This document shows positions 8,133 through 16,525 of a stretch of 64,000 nt of DNA, piece by piece; within the stretch, counting starts at the first letter, position 1; each line of letters starts with the position of its first letter. The stretch is from Bradyrhizobium sp. CSA112 (lineage in GTDB: Bacteria; Pseudomonadota; Alphaproteobacteria; Rhizobiales; Xanthobacteraceae). The notes under the pieces were generated by a model. That model was not told where the DNA came from and did not search any database. It worked only from the letters and a program-made list of their open reading frames with translations. The DNA is taken from positions 1 to 64,000 of the forward strand of contig NZ_JAACFS010000030.1 of NCBI RefSeq assembly GCF_029051645.1, written 5' to 3'. A program made the position numbers and the translations under genes.

Positions 8133-8167
8133 AAAACGGCCGCCTGAGGGGCGGCCGTTTTTCTTTT
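8133..8167. terminator. Bidirectional terminator, ldt / DUF2076 gene
   Basis: The stem AACGGCCGCC (8135-8144) pairs perfectly with GGCGGCCGTT (8150-8159); T-rich sequence follows on the plus strand and A residues precede it. Confidence 0.85.
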
Positions 8168-8183
8168 TCAGGTCCGGCGCCGC

Positions 8184-9014
8184 TCAGGCGAAATCGCTGT
8201 CGCCGCCATCGTCGCCATCGAAGCCGTCGGAATCGTGGTCCATGCCGTTATCATCGTCGTGCGAGGCCTGGTCGAAGAATCCCTGCCGCGAACCGGAATC
8301 GTTGTCGTTGTTGTCGGCGCGCCGGCTCGATGAACCGATGTCGTTGATGCCTGCGTCGCGCGCCAAGTCGCCGCCGGACTGATCGCCCCACGGCCTGCGG
8401 TCTTCGACGCCGCCGCCATGGCCCGCGGTGTCGCCGAATGCCTGGTGGTTGCCGCCGCCGCCCATCATCGAACGGATGCTGCCGGCCAGCAGCGATCCGC
8501 CGACCACGCCGGCTGCGGCCGCCGCCGCCGTTCCGAGGAACGAGCCGCCGCCGCCGAACGCAGACGGCTGCTGCTGCTGTGCGCCACCATAAGGCTGGCC
8601 GTAGGCCGGCTGATTATGTTGCCCGGGCGCCTGAGTCTGCTGCAAAACCTCGCCGGTGTTCCAGGCCGGACGTCCGCCGCCGGCCATCTCGGGCGCGCGC
8701 ACGTTGGGTACCGAACCTTGCGGCTGGTTCTGCCCGAAGATCGCATCGCGCATCGAATCGAGGAAGCTGCCGGATTGATTTTCGGATTGATTTTGCTGGC
8801 CTGTCGCCGCTTCCAATTCCTGGATGCGCATGTCGGCGCGCTTCAGCGCTTCATCCTGCACCAGCGCAGTTTGCACCAGCGCATAGACCGCATTGGGCGC
8901 GTTGCGCAGGCCCTGCATGATCGCAGACATCGCCTCGGGATCGCGCTTGGCGCTCTCCAGCTTGGCGAGCCGGTCGAAAAGATCGTCAATCAGTTGGCGT
9001 TCTTGCGGTGTCAT
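8184..9014 (-). CDS. DUF2076 family protein
   Basis: 276 residues. Residues 1-70 (MTPQERQLIDDLFDRLAKLE and the PNAVYALVQTALVQDEAL segment) match the DUF2076 signature and are predicted helical with coiled-coil potential. A Gln/Asn-rich linker follows, then an Ala/Gly hydrophobic stretch (about 150-185) with the look of a glycine-zipper membrane segment, and a strongly acidic Asp/Gly/Ser tail. DUF2076 proteins are common in proteobacteria without an assigned activity; the glycine zipper suggests membrane association. It is transcribed alone toward a shared terminator. Confidence 0.85.
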   Translation of the reverse strand: MTPQERQLIDDLFDRLAKLESAKRDPEAMSAIMQGLRNAPNAVYALVQTALVQDEALKRADMRIQELEAATGQQNQSENQSGSFLDSMRDAIFGQNQPQGSVPNVRAPEMAGGGRPAWNTGEVLQQTQAPGQHNQPAYGQPYGGAQQQQPSAFGGGGSFLGTAAAAAAGVVGGSLLAGSIRSMMGGGGNHQAFGDTAGHGGGVEDRRPWGDQSGGDLARDAGINDIGSSSRRADNNDNDSGSRQGFFDQASHDDDNGMDHDSDGFDGDDGGDSDFA

Positions 9015-9140
9015 GGCCTTCTCCCTCGCGTCGATCGAGACGCGCCGAAGGATGTAAGGCGGGCTTTGTGTCGCCAGTAGTGGGTCAGCGAATTAAATTT
9101 TCGTATGCGACAAAACGCCGGGCGAGTTTGTCGCGTCTTA

Positions 9141-9983
9141 TCAATTCAACGTAACTTTGTTCGCCGCCAGCAATGCCGGAAATCGATCGCTGGCCAGAAA
9201 CGCGTGTTCCGCCTCGCGCTGGATGGTCAGGGGATCGAGGCTTTCGAGCGTTTCGTCGACGAATCCAGGGTGGCACATCACGAGCCCGCCTTCCGGCAAT
9301 TCCCGAAGGAACCCACCCATCAGCATGTCGAAATCGGGCTGTTTCGAAAAATCATAGGCGCCGTCGAAGGCGGGATTGAACGGGATTTTTGCAGCGGCGG
9401 CGCGCTTGCGGAATTGCGCGCTGAGCACGTCGAGCACGAGCGCCTTGGGCTCGCCGAGCAGCTTGGCCAGCGGCCCCCGGCGTCCGCCCTGACGGACCCA
9501 GGCGCCGGGTGCAGCCTCCTTCACCGCGCGCAGAAAGGCGTCGCGCACCTGCGGGAAGAGTTGCGCATGCTGGTGGCCGTCGACGAAATCGGGCGCGCGG
9601 CCGAACAGCTCCTTGAAGGCCGCGAGCTGCGCGAGCAGTTCGTCCTCGATCATTTCAGGATCGAGCCGCCGCAACAGCCCTGACCGCAGCATGGTCGGAA
9701 ACGGCAGGAACAGGCCGCCATCGAGCGGCCTGAAGTGCATCGTCAGCGGACGAAACGGCGCAGTCAGCGTCGCATGCAGCCCGATCGCGCAGCGCGGGCT
9801 GGTCGCTGCTGTGTCCTGCAACGCGGTGACTTCGGCGCGCCCGATCGCCGGGCCGACCACCATCACCGAGGTGGCGTTGAGACGGCCGCGGGAGATCAGA
9901 TCGCGAATGGCGCGGTTGACGCCCTCGGCCAGCCCGTAATCGTCGGCGCACAGCCAGATCCGGCGCAGCGCGGCGTCGTTCAT
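9141..9983 (-). CDS. ChbG/HpnK (YdjC-like) carbohydrate deacetylase
   Basis: 280 residues. It has the family metal-binding pattern: Ala-Asp-Asp-Tyr-Gly (Asp14/Asp15), His70 in Gly-Leu-His, and Asp-Gly-His-Gln-His (His137/His139). These enzymes remove an N-acetyl group from an acetamido-sugar; relatives include ChbG (chitooligosaccharides), HpnK (hopanoid biosynthesis) and NaxD (undecaprenyl-phosphate-linked amino sugar). The start overlaps the stop of the upstream GT2 gene in ATGA, indicating translational coupling. That partner favours a polyprenyl-phosphate-sugar substrate over a hopanoid; no other hopanoid genes are near. Confidence 0.85.
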   Translation of the reverse strand: MNDAALRRIWLCADDYGLAEGVNRAIRDLISRGRLNATSVMVVGPAIGRAEVTALQDTAATSPRCAIGLHATLTAPFRPLTMHFRPLDGGLFLPFPTMLRSGLLRRLDPEMIEDELLAQLAAFKELFGRAPDFVDGHQHAQLFPQVRDAFLRAVKEAAPGAWVRQGGRRGPLAKLLGEPKALVLDVLSAQFRKRAAAAKIPFNPAFDGAYDFSKQPDFDMLMGGFLRELPEGGLVMCHPGFVDETLESLDPLTIQREAEHAFLASDRFPALLAANKVTLN

Positions 9984-11026
9984 TCGGCGGCGGTCCGCTC
10001 AGTGGCGCTCGCCGCCGTCTCGCCATCGGCGCGCTTTTCGGAATGCTCGGCGACGAAGTAGATCGGACGCGCCTTCAATTCGGAGAGGATCTTGCCGATA
10101 TATTCGCCGACGATGCCGATCATGATGAGCTGCACGCCGCCGATCGTCATCAGGCCGATCATCAGCGAGGGATAGCCGGGGACCTGCTTGCCGGTGGTCC
10201 AGACCTCCCAGAGAATGGTCAGGCCGAACACGAAGGCGCTGATCGCCAGCAGCACGCCGAGCAGACTCGCAAAGCGCAGCGGCGCCACCGAGAACGACGT
10301 CAGTCCCTCGATCGACAACCCGATCAGCCGGCCCGGGCTGAACGTGGTGACGCCATGCGCGCGCGGCGCCGGCTCGTAGTCGACGCGGATCTGGCGGAAG
10401 CCGATCCAGTTCGACAGTCCCTTGAAGAAGCGGTTGCGCTCGGGAAGTTGCCGCAGCGCCGCGGCCGCGCGTGGCGACAGCAGGCGGAAATCGCCGGCAT
10501 CCTCGGGGATCTTCTGCCGCGCGCCCCAATTGATCAGCGCGTAGAAGCCGTGCACCGCCTGGCGGCGCAGGAACGATTCATTGTCGCGATGCGCTTTCGC
10601 CGTATAGACGACATCGTAGCCGTCATCGATCCAGTGCGCGACGAGCTTTACGACCAGGCTCGGCGGATGCTGGCCGTCGCCGTCCATGAACAGAACAGCG
10701 CCAAGGCGGGCATGATCCAGCCCCGCCATCAGCGCGGCTTCCTTGCCGAAATTGCGCGACAGCGACACCACCTGGACGTCGAGCGCATCAGCGCTAAGTG
10801 TGCGCGCGATCTCCAGCGTATTGTCGGCGCTGCCGTCGTCGACATAGACCACTTCGCTGGCGAGTCCGTAACGTTCCTTCAGCGTGCGGGCGAGGCCGAC
10901 CAGCCGCTCGTGCAACAGCGCGAGCCCCGCCGCCTCGTTGTACAGCGGCACGACAATCGACAGGCCTTGCGCCGCGGCGCTGGCTGCGGTCGTCGACAGG
11001 CGGGAAACGTCAGAGCCGAGCATCAT
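9980..11026 (-). CDS. GT2 polyprenyl-phosphate glycosyltransferase (GtrB/ArnC/DPM1-like)
   Basis: 348 residues. The N-terminal GT-A domain (from about residue 22, SIVVPLYNEAAGL) has the metal-binding Met-Asp-Gly-Asp-Gly-Gln-His-Pro motif and Asp-Asp-Gly-Ser-x-Asp-Asn-Thr. Two C-terminal transmembrane helices (about 245-270 and 280-305) and a GEYIGKI motif are typical of enzymes that load a sugar onto undecaprenyl phosphate at the inner face of the membrane. It is coupled to the deacetylase downstream by a 4-base overlap. The layout is that of a two-step pathway making an amino-sugar-1-phosphoryl-lipid donor for LPS or lipid A decoration. The exact sugar cannot be deduced. Confidence 0.9.
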   Translation of the reverse strand: MMLGSDVSRLSTTAASAAAQGLSIVVPLYNEAAGLALLHERLVGLARTLKERYGLASEVVYVDDGSADNTLEIARTLSADALDVQVVSLSRNFGKEAALMAGLDHARLGAVLFMDGDGQHPPSLVVKLVAHWIDDGYDVVYTAKAHRDNESFLRRQAVHGFYALINWGARQKIPEDAGDFRLLSPRAAAALRQLPERNRFFKGLSNWIGFRQIRVDYEPAPRAHGVTTFSPGRLIGLSIEGLTSFSVAPLRFASLLGVLLAISAFVFGLTILWEVWTTGKQVPGYPSLMIGLMTIGGVQLIMIGIVGEYIGKILSELKARPIYFVAEHSEKRADGETAASATERTAAE

Positions 11027-11101
11027 CGATCAGGTTCCAGATTGTCCAACCGCATATGTTACCTGCCGCTAGCTGTCGCAACGATGAACGAAACGGCAGC
11101 C

Positions 11102-12079
11102 TTATTGCCGCAAGAACGCCTCGAGCCTGGCAAATAGCGGGTTTTCCCGGTCGAGCACATAGTCGAGTGAGGCGATCGAAACCGTGTCGGCGCCGTGTTC
11201 GCGCAGGAAGCTGCCGAGCGCATAGAGGTGCATAGGCGGGCAGTGCAGCGTGATCATGCCCGAGGATGTCGGCCCGCCGAACGGCGCGACCACGCCAAAA
11301 CGATTATGGGCTTCCGTCAGCAACGCATCGTTGCAGCCGGCGAAACGCGTTCGCACCTCGCGATATTTGCTGGCGCGGGCGCGCGCGGCGATATGGTCGA
11401 GGATGACGCGCGCGGTCTCGCGGGCTTCAGCCGACCAGTCGGCATCGCGGGAAGCCACGAGATTGGCCTGGCTGCGCAGGATCACGCCGTCGTCGAGCAC
11501 CTTCAGCCCGTTGGCGGCCAGCGTTGCGCCCGTCGTCGTGATGTCGACGATCATCTCGGCGGTGCCGACGGCCGGCGCGCCTTCGGTGGCGCCAGCGCTT
11601 TCGACGATTCGGTAATCGACCACGCCGTGCGCGGCGAAGAAATTGCGCGTCAGGTTGATGTATTTGGTGGCGACCCGCATCCGCCGGTTATGCTGAGCGC
11701 GGAAGCCGGTGGTGACGTCGTCGAGATCGGCCATGGTGCGGACGTCGATCCAGGCGTGCGGCACCGCGACCACGACATTGGCACTGCCGAAGCCGAGATT
11801 GTCGATCAGCAATATGCGCTTGTCGGCGTCCGCAATGCTTTCGCGCAGCAGATCCTCGCCGGTGACGCCGAGATGCACCATGCCGCGCGCGAGCTGGGAG
11901 GCGATTTCGCTCGCCGAGAGATAGGCGATCTCGACATTGTCGAGGCCTGCGATGGTGCCGCGATAGTCGCGCGCGCCGCGCGGTTTCGCCAGCGAGAGCC
12001 CTGCGCGCGTGAAAAACGCCTCGGTGTTTTCCTGCAGGCGGCCCTTGGAGGGAACGGCGAGAACGAAGGGGGCGGTCAT
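11102..12079 (-). CDS. hisG: ATP phosphoribosyltransferase HisG
   Basis: 325 residues from the ATG at 12079. It catalyses the first step of histidine synthesis (ATP plus PRPP to phosphoribosyl-ATP). The PRPP-binding loop region reads TTGATLAANGLKVL, and the VPSKGRLQE opening is typical. The length is well above the approximately 210-230 residues of HisZ-dependent short HisG. The last ~80 residues, with the segment TLHCPPMHLYALGSFLREHG, look like an extra C-terminal regulatory-type domain. The start overlaps hisZ by 4 bases, so both are cotranscribed hisZ-hisG. Confidence 0.93.
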   Translation of the reverse strand: MTAPFVLAVPSKGRLQENTEAFFTRAGLSLAKPRGARDYRGTIAGLDNVEIAYLSASEIASQLARGMVHLGVTGEDLLRESIADADKRILLIDNLGFGSANVVVAVPHAWIDVRTMADLDDVTTGFRAQHNRRMRVATKYINLTRNFFAAHGVVDYRIVESAGATEGAPAVGTAEMIVDITTTGATLAANGLKVLDDGVILRSQANLVASRDADWSAEARETARVILDHIAARARASKYREVRTRFAGCNDALLTEAHNRFGVVAPFGGPTSSGMITLHCPPMHLYALGSFLREHGADTVSIASLDYVLDRENPLFARLEAFLRQ

Positions 12080-13263
12080 GCGGCGCCCCCTTGCGAGACA
12101 GTGCCTGACTGCGTCAGGGCTTCGATCCATACCGAGAAACCGACCGCCGGGATCGGCGTGGGCGAACCGAGCTGCGTCATCAAGCCATCATAGCGGCCGC
12201 CGGCCACTAGCGGCTCGACGCCGTTGCCCTTGCTGTTACCCTTGGTGCTTCCCTTGGCGTGCAGTTCGAATTCGAAGCCGGTGTAATAATCGAGCCCGCG
12301 GCCGAACGAGGTGGAAAACCGCGTAAGCTTCGTGTCGATGCCGCGCGCGGCCATGAAGCCGATGCGACTTTCGAGCTCATCGATCGCTGCCGCCAGATCG
12401 AGCCTGGCATCGGCGGCCAGCGCGCGCAGTTGCGCCACCGCTTCATCGGGGTCGCCCGCGATCGCGAGGAAGCGCTTGATGGTGTCGAGCGCGTCGCGCG
12501 GCAGCGCGCCGCCCTTCAGCGTCGATTGTTCGAGGAAGCGGTCGGCGATCTCGGCAACCGTGCGTCCCCCGACATTGGTGGTGCCGGCGATCGACATCAG
12601 GTCGGTGACCAGCGCCAGCGCCGCCTTGCGGTCGGAGCCGGCAAGTGCGGCCAGCACGCCCTCATATTCGTTGCGGCCGGGCGCGGTCGCGAGCGTCAGG
12701 CGCTCGATGTCCTCGGCGAGGCTGATCTTGCGGTTGAAATCCTTGATCAGTCGCCGCCGCCAGACCGGGTAGAGGTTAAGCGCGTCGATCAGCGCGGTGA
12801 ACAAAGCGACGTCACCGGTGCGAATTTCGACGTCCTCCAGTCCGAATGCGGCCGTGGCTTCCAGCGCCAGCGCCAGCATTTCCGCATCCGCCGCGGCGCG
12901 GTCCTGCCGGCCGAAGGATTCGATGCCGGCCTGCAGGAATTCGCTCGGCTGGCCGCCGCGATAGCGGAACACCGGCCCGAGATAGGAAAAGCCCGCGGGC
13001 TTTCCGGCGCTCGCAGAGGCAAGATAGTCGCGCGCCACCGGAATGGTGAGGTCGGGGCGCAGGCAGAGTTCCTCGCCGGAGGCGTCGGTCGTCAGGTAAA
13101 GGCTCTTGCGGATATCCTCGCCGGAGAGGTCCAGGAACGGCTCAGCCGGCTGCAGGATGCCGGGGTGGGCCTGGACGTAGCCGCCTTGTGCAAACGACAA
13201 TAGCAGCGCATCCGCCCAGGCGGCGGATCCGGCAGCACCTCTGACGGCAGCGGTCGCAGTCAT
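12076..13263 (-). CDS. hisZ: ATP phosphoribosyltransferase regulatory subunit HisZ
   Basis: 395 residues from the ATG at 13263; longer upstream in-frame sequence is low-complexity and not convincing. HisZ is a histidyl-tRNA-synthetase-like protein without aminoacylation activity that binds HisG and confers histidine feedback control. The class II synthetase core is visible (LRPDLTIPVARDYL, FSYLGPVFRYRGGQPSEFLQ, LDYYTGFEFELH, VAGGRYDGLM). It lacks the C-terminal anticodon-binding domain of a true HisRS. It precedes hisG with a 4-base overlap. Confidence 0.92.
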   Translation of the reverse strand: MTATAAVRGAAGSAAWADALLLSFAQGGYVQAHPGILQPAEPFLDLSGEDIRKSLYLTTDASGEELCLRPDLTIPVARDYLASASAGKPAGFSYLGPVFRYRGGQPSEFLQAGIESFGRQDRAAADAEMLALALEATAAFGLEDVEIRTGDVALFTALIDALNLYPVWRRRLIKDFNRKISLAEDIERLTLATAPGRNEYEGVLAALAGSDRKAALALVTDLMSIAGTTNVGGRTVAEIADRFLEQSTLKGGALPRDALDTIKRFLAIAGDPDEAVAQLRALAADARLDLAAAIDELESRIGFMAARGIDTKLTRFSTSFGRGLDYYTGFEFELHAKGSTKGNSKGNGVEPLVAGGRYDGLMTQLGSPTPIPAVGFSVWIEALTQSGTVSQGGAA

Positions 13264-13468
13264 TTCAGGTCCAAATATCCGGAAAAACCGGGTTCCAGGG
13301 TTCGTTTGGGGCCCCCGGGGGTTCCGGGGGGCCTCGTTGGCGCAGGCCATAGCATGGCCGGGGCGGCGTTTCGACAGGGATTGGCCAACTGAATTAATGG
13401 GCGGTGCTGGGTTAACAGGCGGACTTGGGAGCCTGCAACCCAATGTGAGGTGAGTACGCTCGTCAGGC

Positions 13469-13667
13469 TCCCTGCGGGGGAGGGTTGGGGAGAGGGGTAG
13501 CCGCGCACTCGGAACGAAGAGATTACGCCGACCTCAAACCGTTGCGCGCGCCGCGCTCAAGCTGGGAGCCACGTGTCGCGCCATCGTCTGGCAACGGAGC
13601 AAGCGGCACCCCTCTCCCTAACCCACGAGCGAGCTTCGCTCGTCTCGGACCCCGCAAGGGGGAGGGA
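13469..13667. repeat. Class D repeat with G/C-rich inverted arms
   Basis: The left arm (13469-13499, CTCCCTGCGGGGGAGGGTTG...) and right arm (13608-13667, ACCCCTCTCCCTAACCC...) are inverted copies of the sequence class also found at 39344-39456 and, more diverged, at 4549-4745. Between them are about 108 bp that do not match a gene. The right arm carries an inner hairpin, GAGCGA-GCT-TCGCTC. This occupies most of the 436-bp gap between hisZ and rsmE. Confidence 0.75.
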
Positions 13668-13699
13668 ACCCGTCTGCCGGTGCGTCCCTGACCAACCCT

Positions 13700-14455
13700 C
13701 TAAGGAGCAGCCACCCGCCAGTCCCCCAGCGCCGCCTGCACCAGGGCCAGCGCGGCGACGCCGGCGGTATCTGCGCGCAGGATGCGGGGGCCCAGAGACA
13801 GCGGCAGCGTCCTGGGCTGTCGCAGCAACAGCGCCCGCTCTTCCTCGGCAAATCCGCCCTCCGGGCCGATCAGCACGTCGATCCCGTCGGCGGCGGTCAA
13901 CCCCTGTTGCAACGCCTCGATGGGATTGCCGATGTCGGCTGCCTCGTCACAGAACACCAATAGCCGCCTGGTTTCGCGCTTTTCGAGAAAGCGGTCGAGC
14001 GCGATAGGCTCGGCGACCTCAGCAAGGCTCAGGATCCCGCATTGTTCGGCGGCCTCGATGACATTGGCGCGCATCCGCTCAACGTTGACCCGCGAGACCT
14101 GGGTGTGCCGCGTCAACACCGGCTGCAGCTTTGCGGCCCCCATCTCGACCGCCTTCTGCACCATGTAGTCGAGGCGGGCATGTTTCAGCGGCGCGAAGAC
14201 ATAGGCGATGTCGGGCAGGCGATCCTGCGGCCGCGTGCGCGCGACGATCGTCAGGCCGTCGGGCCGCTTGCGGCCCTCGATCTCCGCCCGCCATTCGCCG
14301 TCGCGGCCGTTGAACACCGCGATCGATTCGCCGGCCGAAAGCCTGAGCACGTTGCCGAGATAGTTGCTCTGGTTGCGCTCCAGCGCGATTCTGTCGCCCT
14401 CGCGCAAGGGAGCATCGACGAACAGGCGGGGGGCGCGAAAATCGAGTTCGGGCAT
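13700..14455 (-). CDS. rsmE: 16S rRNA (uracil-1498-N3)-methyltransferase RsmE
   Basis: 251 residues. RsmE methylates N3 of U1498 in 16S rRNA using SAM. The SPOUT knot sequence is clear in the C-terminal half: IDVLIGPEGGFAEEE followed by LGPRILRADTAGVAALALVQ, the SAM-binding trefoil. The N-terminal PUA-like part is present (residues 1-75). Full length for the family, with an ATG start; probably transcribed alone, with a repeat element upstream of hisZ on one side and a divergent exported-protein gene on the other. Confidence 0.94.
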   Translation of the reverse strand: MPELDFRAPRLFVDAPLREGDRIALERNQSNYLGNVLRLSAGESIAVFNGRDGEWRAEIEGRKRPDGLTIVARTRPQDRLPDIAYVFAPLKHARLDYMVQKAVEMGAAKLQPVLTRHTQVSRVNVERMRANVIEAAEQCGILSLAEVAEPIALDRFLEKRETRRLLVFCDEAADIGNPIEALQQGLTAADGIDVLIGPEGGFAEEERALLLRQPRTLPLSLGPRILRADTAGVAALALVQAALGDWRVAAP

Positions 14456-14659
14456 CGGTATTGTTCCGTTTCCGGGCGCTTTTAGCCTAAAGCGCTAGAA
14501 TCCGGAGGCTATTTTTGGCTTTGCGGCCGCCATGCGCCGCGCTGCTGCCCCAATCAACGGGTTGTTAAGCGTCGGCAGGAATCGTAAAAATGCCCATTGC
14601 AAATCTGCGTCGTTCGGAAGACGCCGGGGCTGCCTGACCTTGCCGGAGAACAACCCTTG

Positions 14660-15316
14660 ATGATCCGCCGCCTGATTGTGCCGCTGACCGCTGCCGTCGT
14701 GATTGTTCACGCCGGGCAAGTGCTTGCGCAAGGTGCGTTTCCGGCGCCATTGCCCAACCAGAGCGCGGCACCCGCGAATGCCTCGCCGTTTCCGCCGGTG
14801 AATGGCGCGGCGCCGTCGGCCTCGGTCGGCGCGCCGTCGCCGTTCCCGTCGCAAGGTGCCGCCCCGGTCTCCCGCGGATTCAGTGGGCCGCCGCCCCAGG
14901 CCAGTGGTTCGGCGGACGACTGCATGAAAGGGTTCGTTCCCTTGCGCGAGGAGGCCGAGCGGCGCGGCAAGATGATCAAGGCCGCGAGCGACCGCAAGGC
15001 GCCGCCGGACGAGGCCTGTAAGCTGATCAAAAATTTCGGCCAGGCCGAATTGAAGATGATCTCATATGTCCAGACCAATTCCGCCAAGTGCGGAATTCCG
15101 CCGCAGATCGCCGACCAGCTCAAGAACGGCCACAAGAACACCGAGAAGATGCAGAATCAGGTCTGTTCCGTCGCGGAGCAGGCGCGGACACGCGGACCGG
15201 CCGGTCCGAGCCTCAGCGAAGTGCTCGGCTCTTCGGCGGCGCTGCCTGAGGCGCAGGCCGTCAAGAAGGGCGGCAGCACCTTCGATACGCTGAACGGCAA
15301 CGTTCTCGCGCGATGA
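14660..15316 (+). CDS. Exported Pro/Ala-rich protein of unknown function
   Basis: 218 residues from the ATG at 14660, preceded by GGAGAA. The signal peptide ends near Val-Leu-Ala-Gln (residues 1-24). A disordered Pro/Ala/Ser segment of about 65 residues leads to a C-terminal helical domain with three or four cysteines (Asp-Asp-Cys-Met, Glu-Ala-Cys-Lys, Lys-Cys-Gly-Ile, Val-Cys-Ser-Val) spaced as if forming two disulfides. I do not recognise a named family. It ends 10 bp before ubiA and may share its transcript. Confidence 0.8.
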   Translation: MIRRLIVPLTAAVVIVHAGQVLAQGAFPAPLPNQSAAPANASPFPPVNGAAPSASVGAPSPFPSQGAAPVSRGFSGPPPQASGSADDCMKGFVPLREEAERRGKMIKAASDRKAPPDEACKLIKNFGQAELKMISYVQTNSAKCGIPPQIADQLKNGHKNTEKMQNQVCSVAEQARTRGPAGPSLSEVLGSSAALPEAQAVKKGGSTFDTLNGNVLAR

Positions 15317-15326
15317 TCCCGGCCCG

Positions 15327-16256
15327 ATGAGCGACGCGACCACCCGCGTTGCCGACGCCACCGGCAACTGGGTCGATACGCGCGCGCCGTCATGGTCGCG
15401 GCCCTATTTGCGGCTTTCCCGTTTCGACCGTCCGATCGGATCGTGGCTGTTGCTGATGCCGTGCTGGTGGTCGGCGGCGCTGGCCGCCGGCATCGCGCGC
15501 GACGTCTCGCAATTGCCGCTCGTGATCGTGCTGTTCTTCGTCGGCGCCTTTGTCATGCGCGGGGCGGGCTGCACCTGGAACGACATCACCGACCGCGATC
15601 TCGACGCGCGGGTCGAGCGGACGCGGTCGCGGCCATTGCCGGCCGGGCAGGTCAGCGTGGCGCAGGCGTTTGCCTTCCTGGTCCTGCAGGCGCTGATCGG
15701 ACTTGCCGTGCTGCTGCAGTTCAACCGCTTCGCGATCATGACCGGCATCGCCTCACTCGTCATCGTCGCGGTCTATCCCTTCATGAAGCGCATCACCTGG
15801 TGGCCGCAGGTGGTGCTGGGGCTGGCGTTCTCCTGGGGCTCGCTGATGGGATTTGCGGTCACGCTTGGCCGCATCGATCTCACCGCGCTCGTGCTCTACG
15901 CCGGCTCGATCGCCTGGGTGATCGGCTACGACACGATCTACGCCCACCAGGACGCCGAGGACGACGCGCTGATCGGCATCAAGTCCACCGCCCGCCTGTT
16001 CGGCGCGCGCACGCATCGGGCGCTCGCGGTGTTTTACTCGCTCGCAGTGATCTTGATCGGCGTGGCGTTGGTGCTGGGCGGCGCACGCTGGCCGGCATGG
16101 GCCGGGCTGATCGCGTTCGCGGCGCATCTCGCCTGGCAGATCAAGCGACTGGACATCAGCGATCCCGCGCTGTGCCTGCGAGTATTCTGGTCCAACCGCG
16201 ATGCAGGGCTGTTGCTGTTCGCCGGATTGCTCGTGGACGCGGTGATGCGCGCGTAA
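15327..16256 (+). CDS. ubiA: 4-hydroxybenzoate polyprenyltransferase UbiA
   Basis: 309 residues. UbiA attaches the isoprenoid tail to 4-hydroxybenzoate in ubiquinone synthesis, in the inner membrane. The first Asp-rich motif, NDITDRDLDARVERTRSRPL, and the second, YDTIYAHQDAEDD, both expected to bind Mg-prenyl diphosphate, are intact, with about eight or nine membrane segments. It starts 10 bp after the exported-protein gene. The 3' side has a class A repeat before the convergent DUF6101 gene. Confidence 0.95.
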   Translation: MSDATTRVADATGNWVDTRAPSWSRPYLRLSRFDRPIGSWLLLMPCWWSAALAAGIARDVSQLPLVIVLFFVGAFVMRGAGCTWNDITDRDLDARVERTRSRPLPAGQVSVAQAFAFLVLQALIGLAVLLQFNRFAIMTGIASLVIVAVYPFMKRITWWPQVVLGLAFSWGSLMGFAVTLGRIDLTALVLYAGSIAWVIGYDTIYAHQDAEDDALIGIKSTARLFGARTHRALAVFYSLAVILIGVALVLGGARWPAWAGLIAFAAHLAWQIKRLDISDPALCLRVFWSNRDAGLLLFAGLLVDAVMRA

Positions 16257-16268
16257 TTCGCAAATCTC

Positions 16269-16362
16269 GTAGGGTGGGCAAAGGAGCGTTAGCGACGTGC
16301 CCACCATCTATCATCGAGCACGCTTCGCGATGGTGGGCACGCTTTCGCTTTGCCCACCCTAC
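16269..16362. repeat. Class A repeat (GTAGGGTGGGC...), copy 1
   Basis: It starts GTAGGGTGGGCAAAGGAG and ends TTTGCCCACCCTAC, so the outer arms are perfect complements. Inside, GTGCCCACCAT and ATGGTGGGCAC form the continued stem, giving one long hairpin with a small loop. Two more copies lie at 22915-23003 and 35426-35513. It sits between convergent ubiA and the DUF6101 gene. Confidence 0.92.
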
Positions 16363-16525
16363 GGATCCGCGAACTGATGCAAACCTCGGGCGCAACGCGT
16401 CGCGAGATCGCGAAGGTGTGCCGGCGTTTGGAAATTGAATCCGGAAGCTCCTCCGTCGTCCCTGCGAACGCAGGGACGACAGCGATGAGGAGCGCCTCAC
16501 TCATCCTGCAGGAGCGATGACGAGG

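Noticed and set aside
13264..13443. N-terminal extension of HisZ
   Set aside because: The open frame continues upstream but is low complexity and Pro/Arg-rich; homologous HisZ proteins start at the ATG at 13263.
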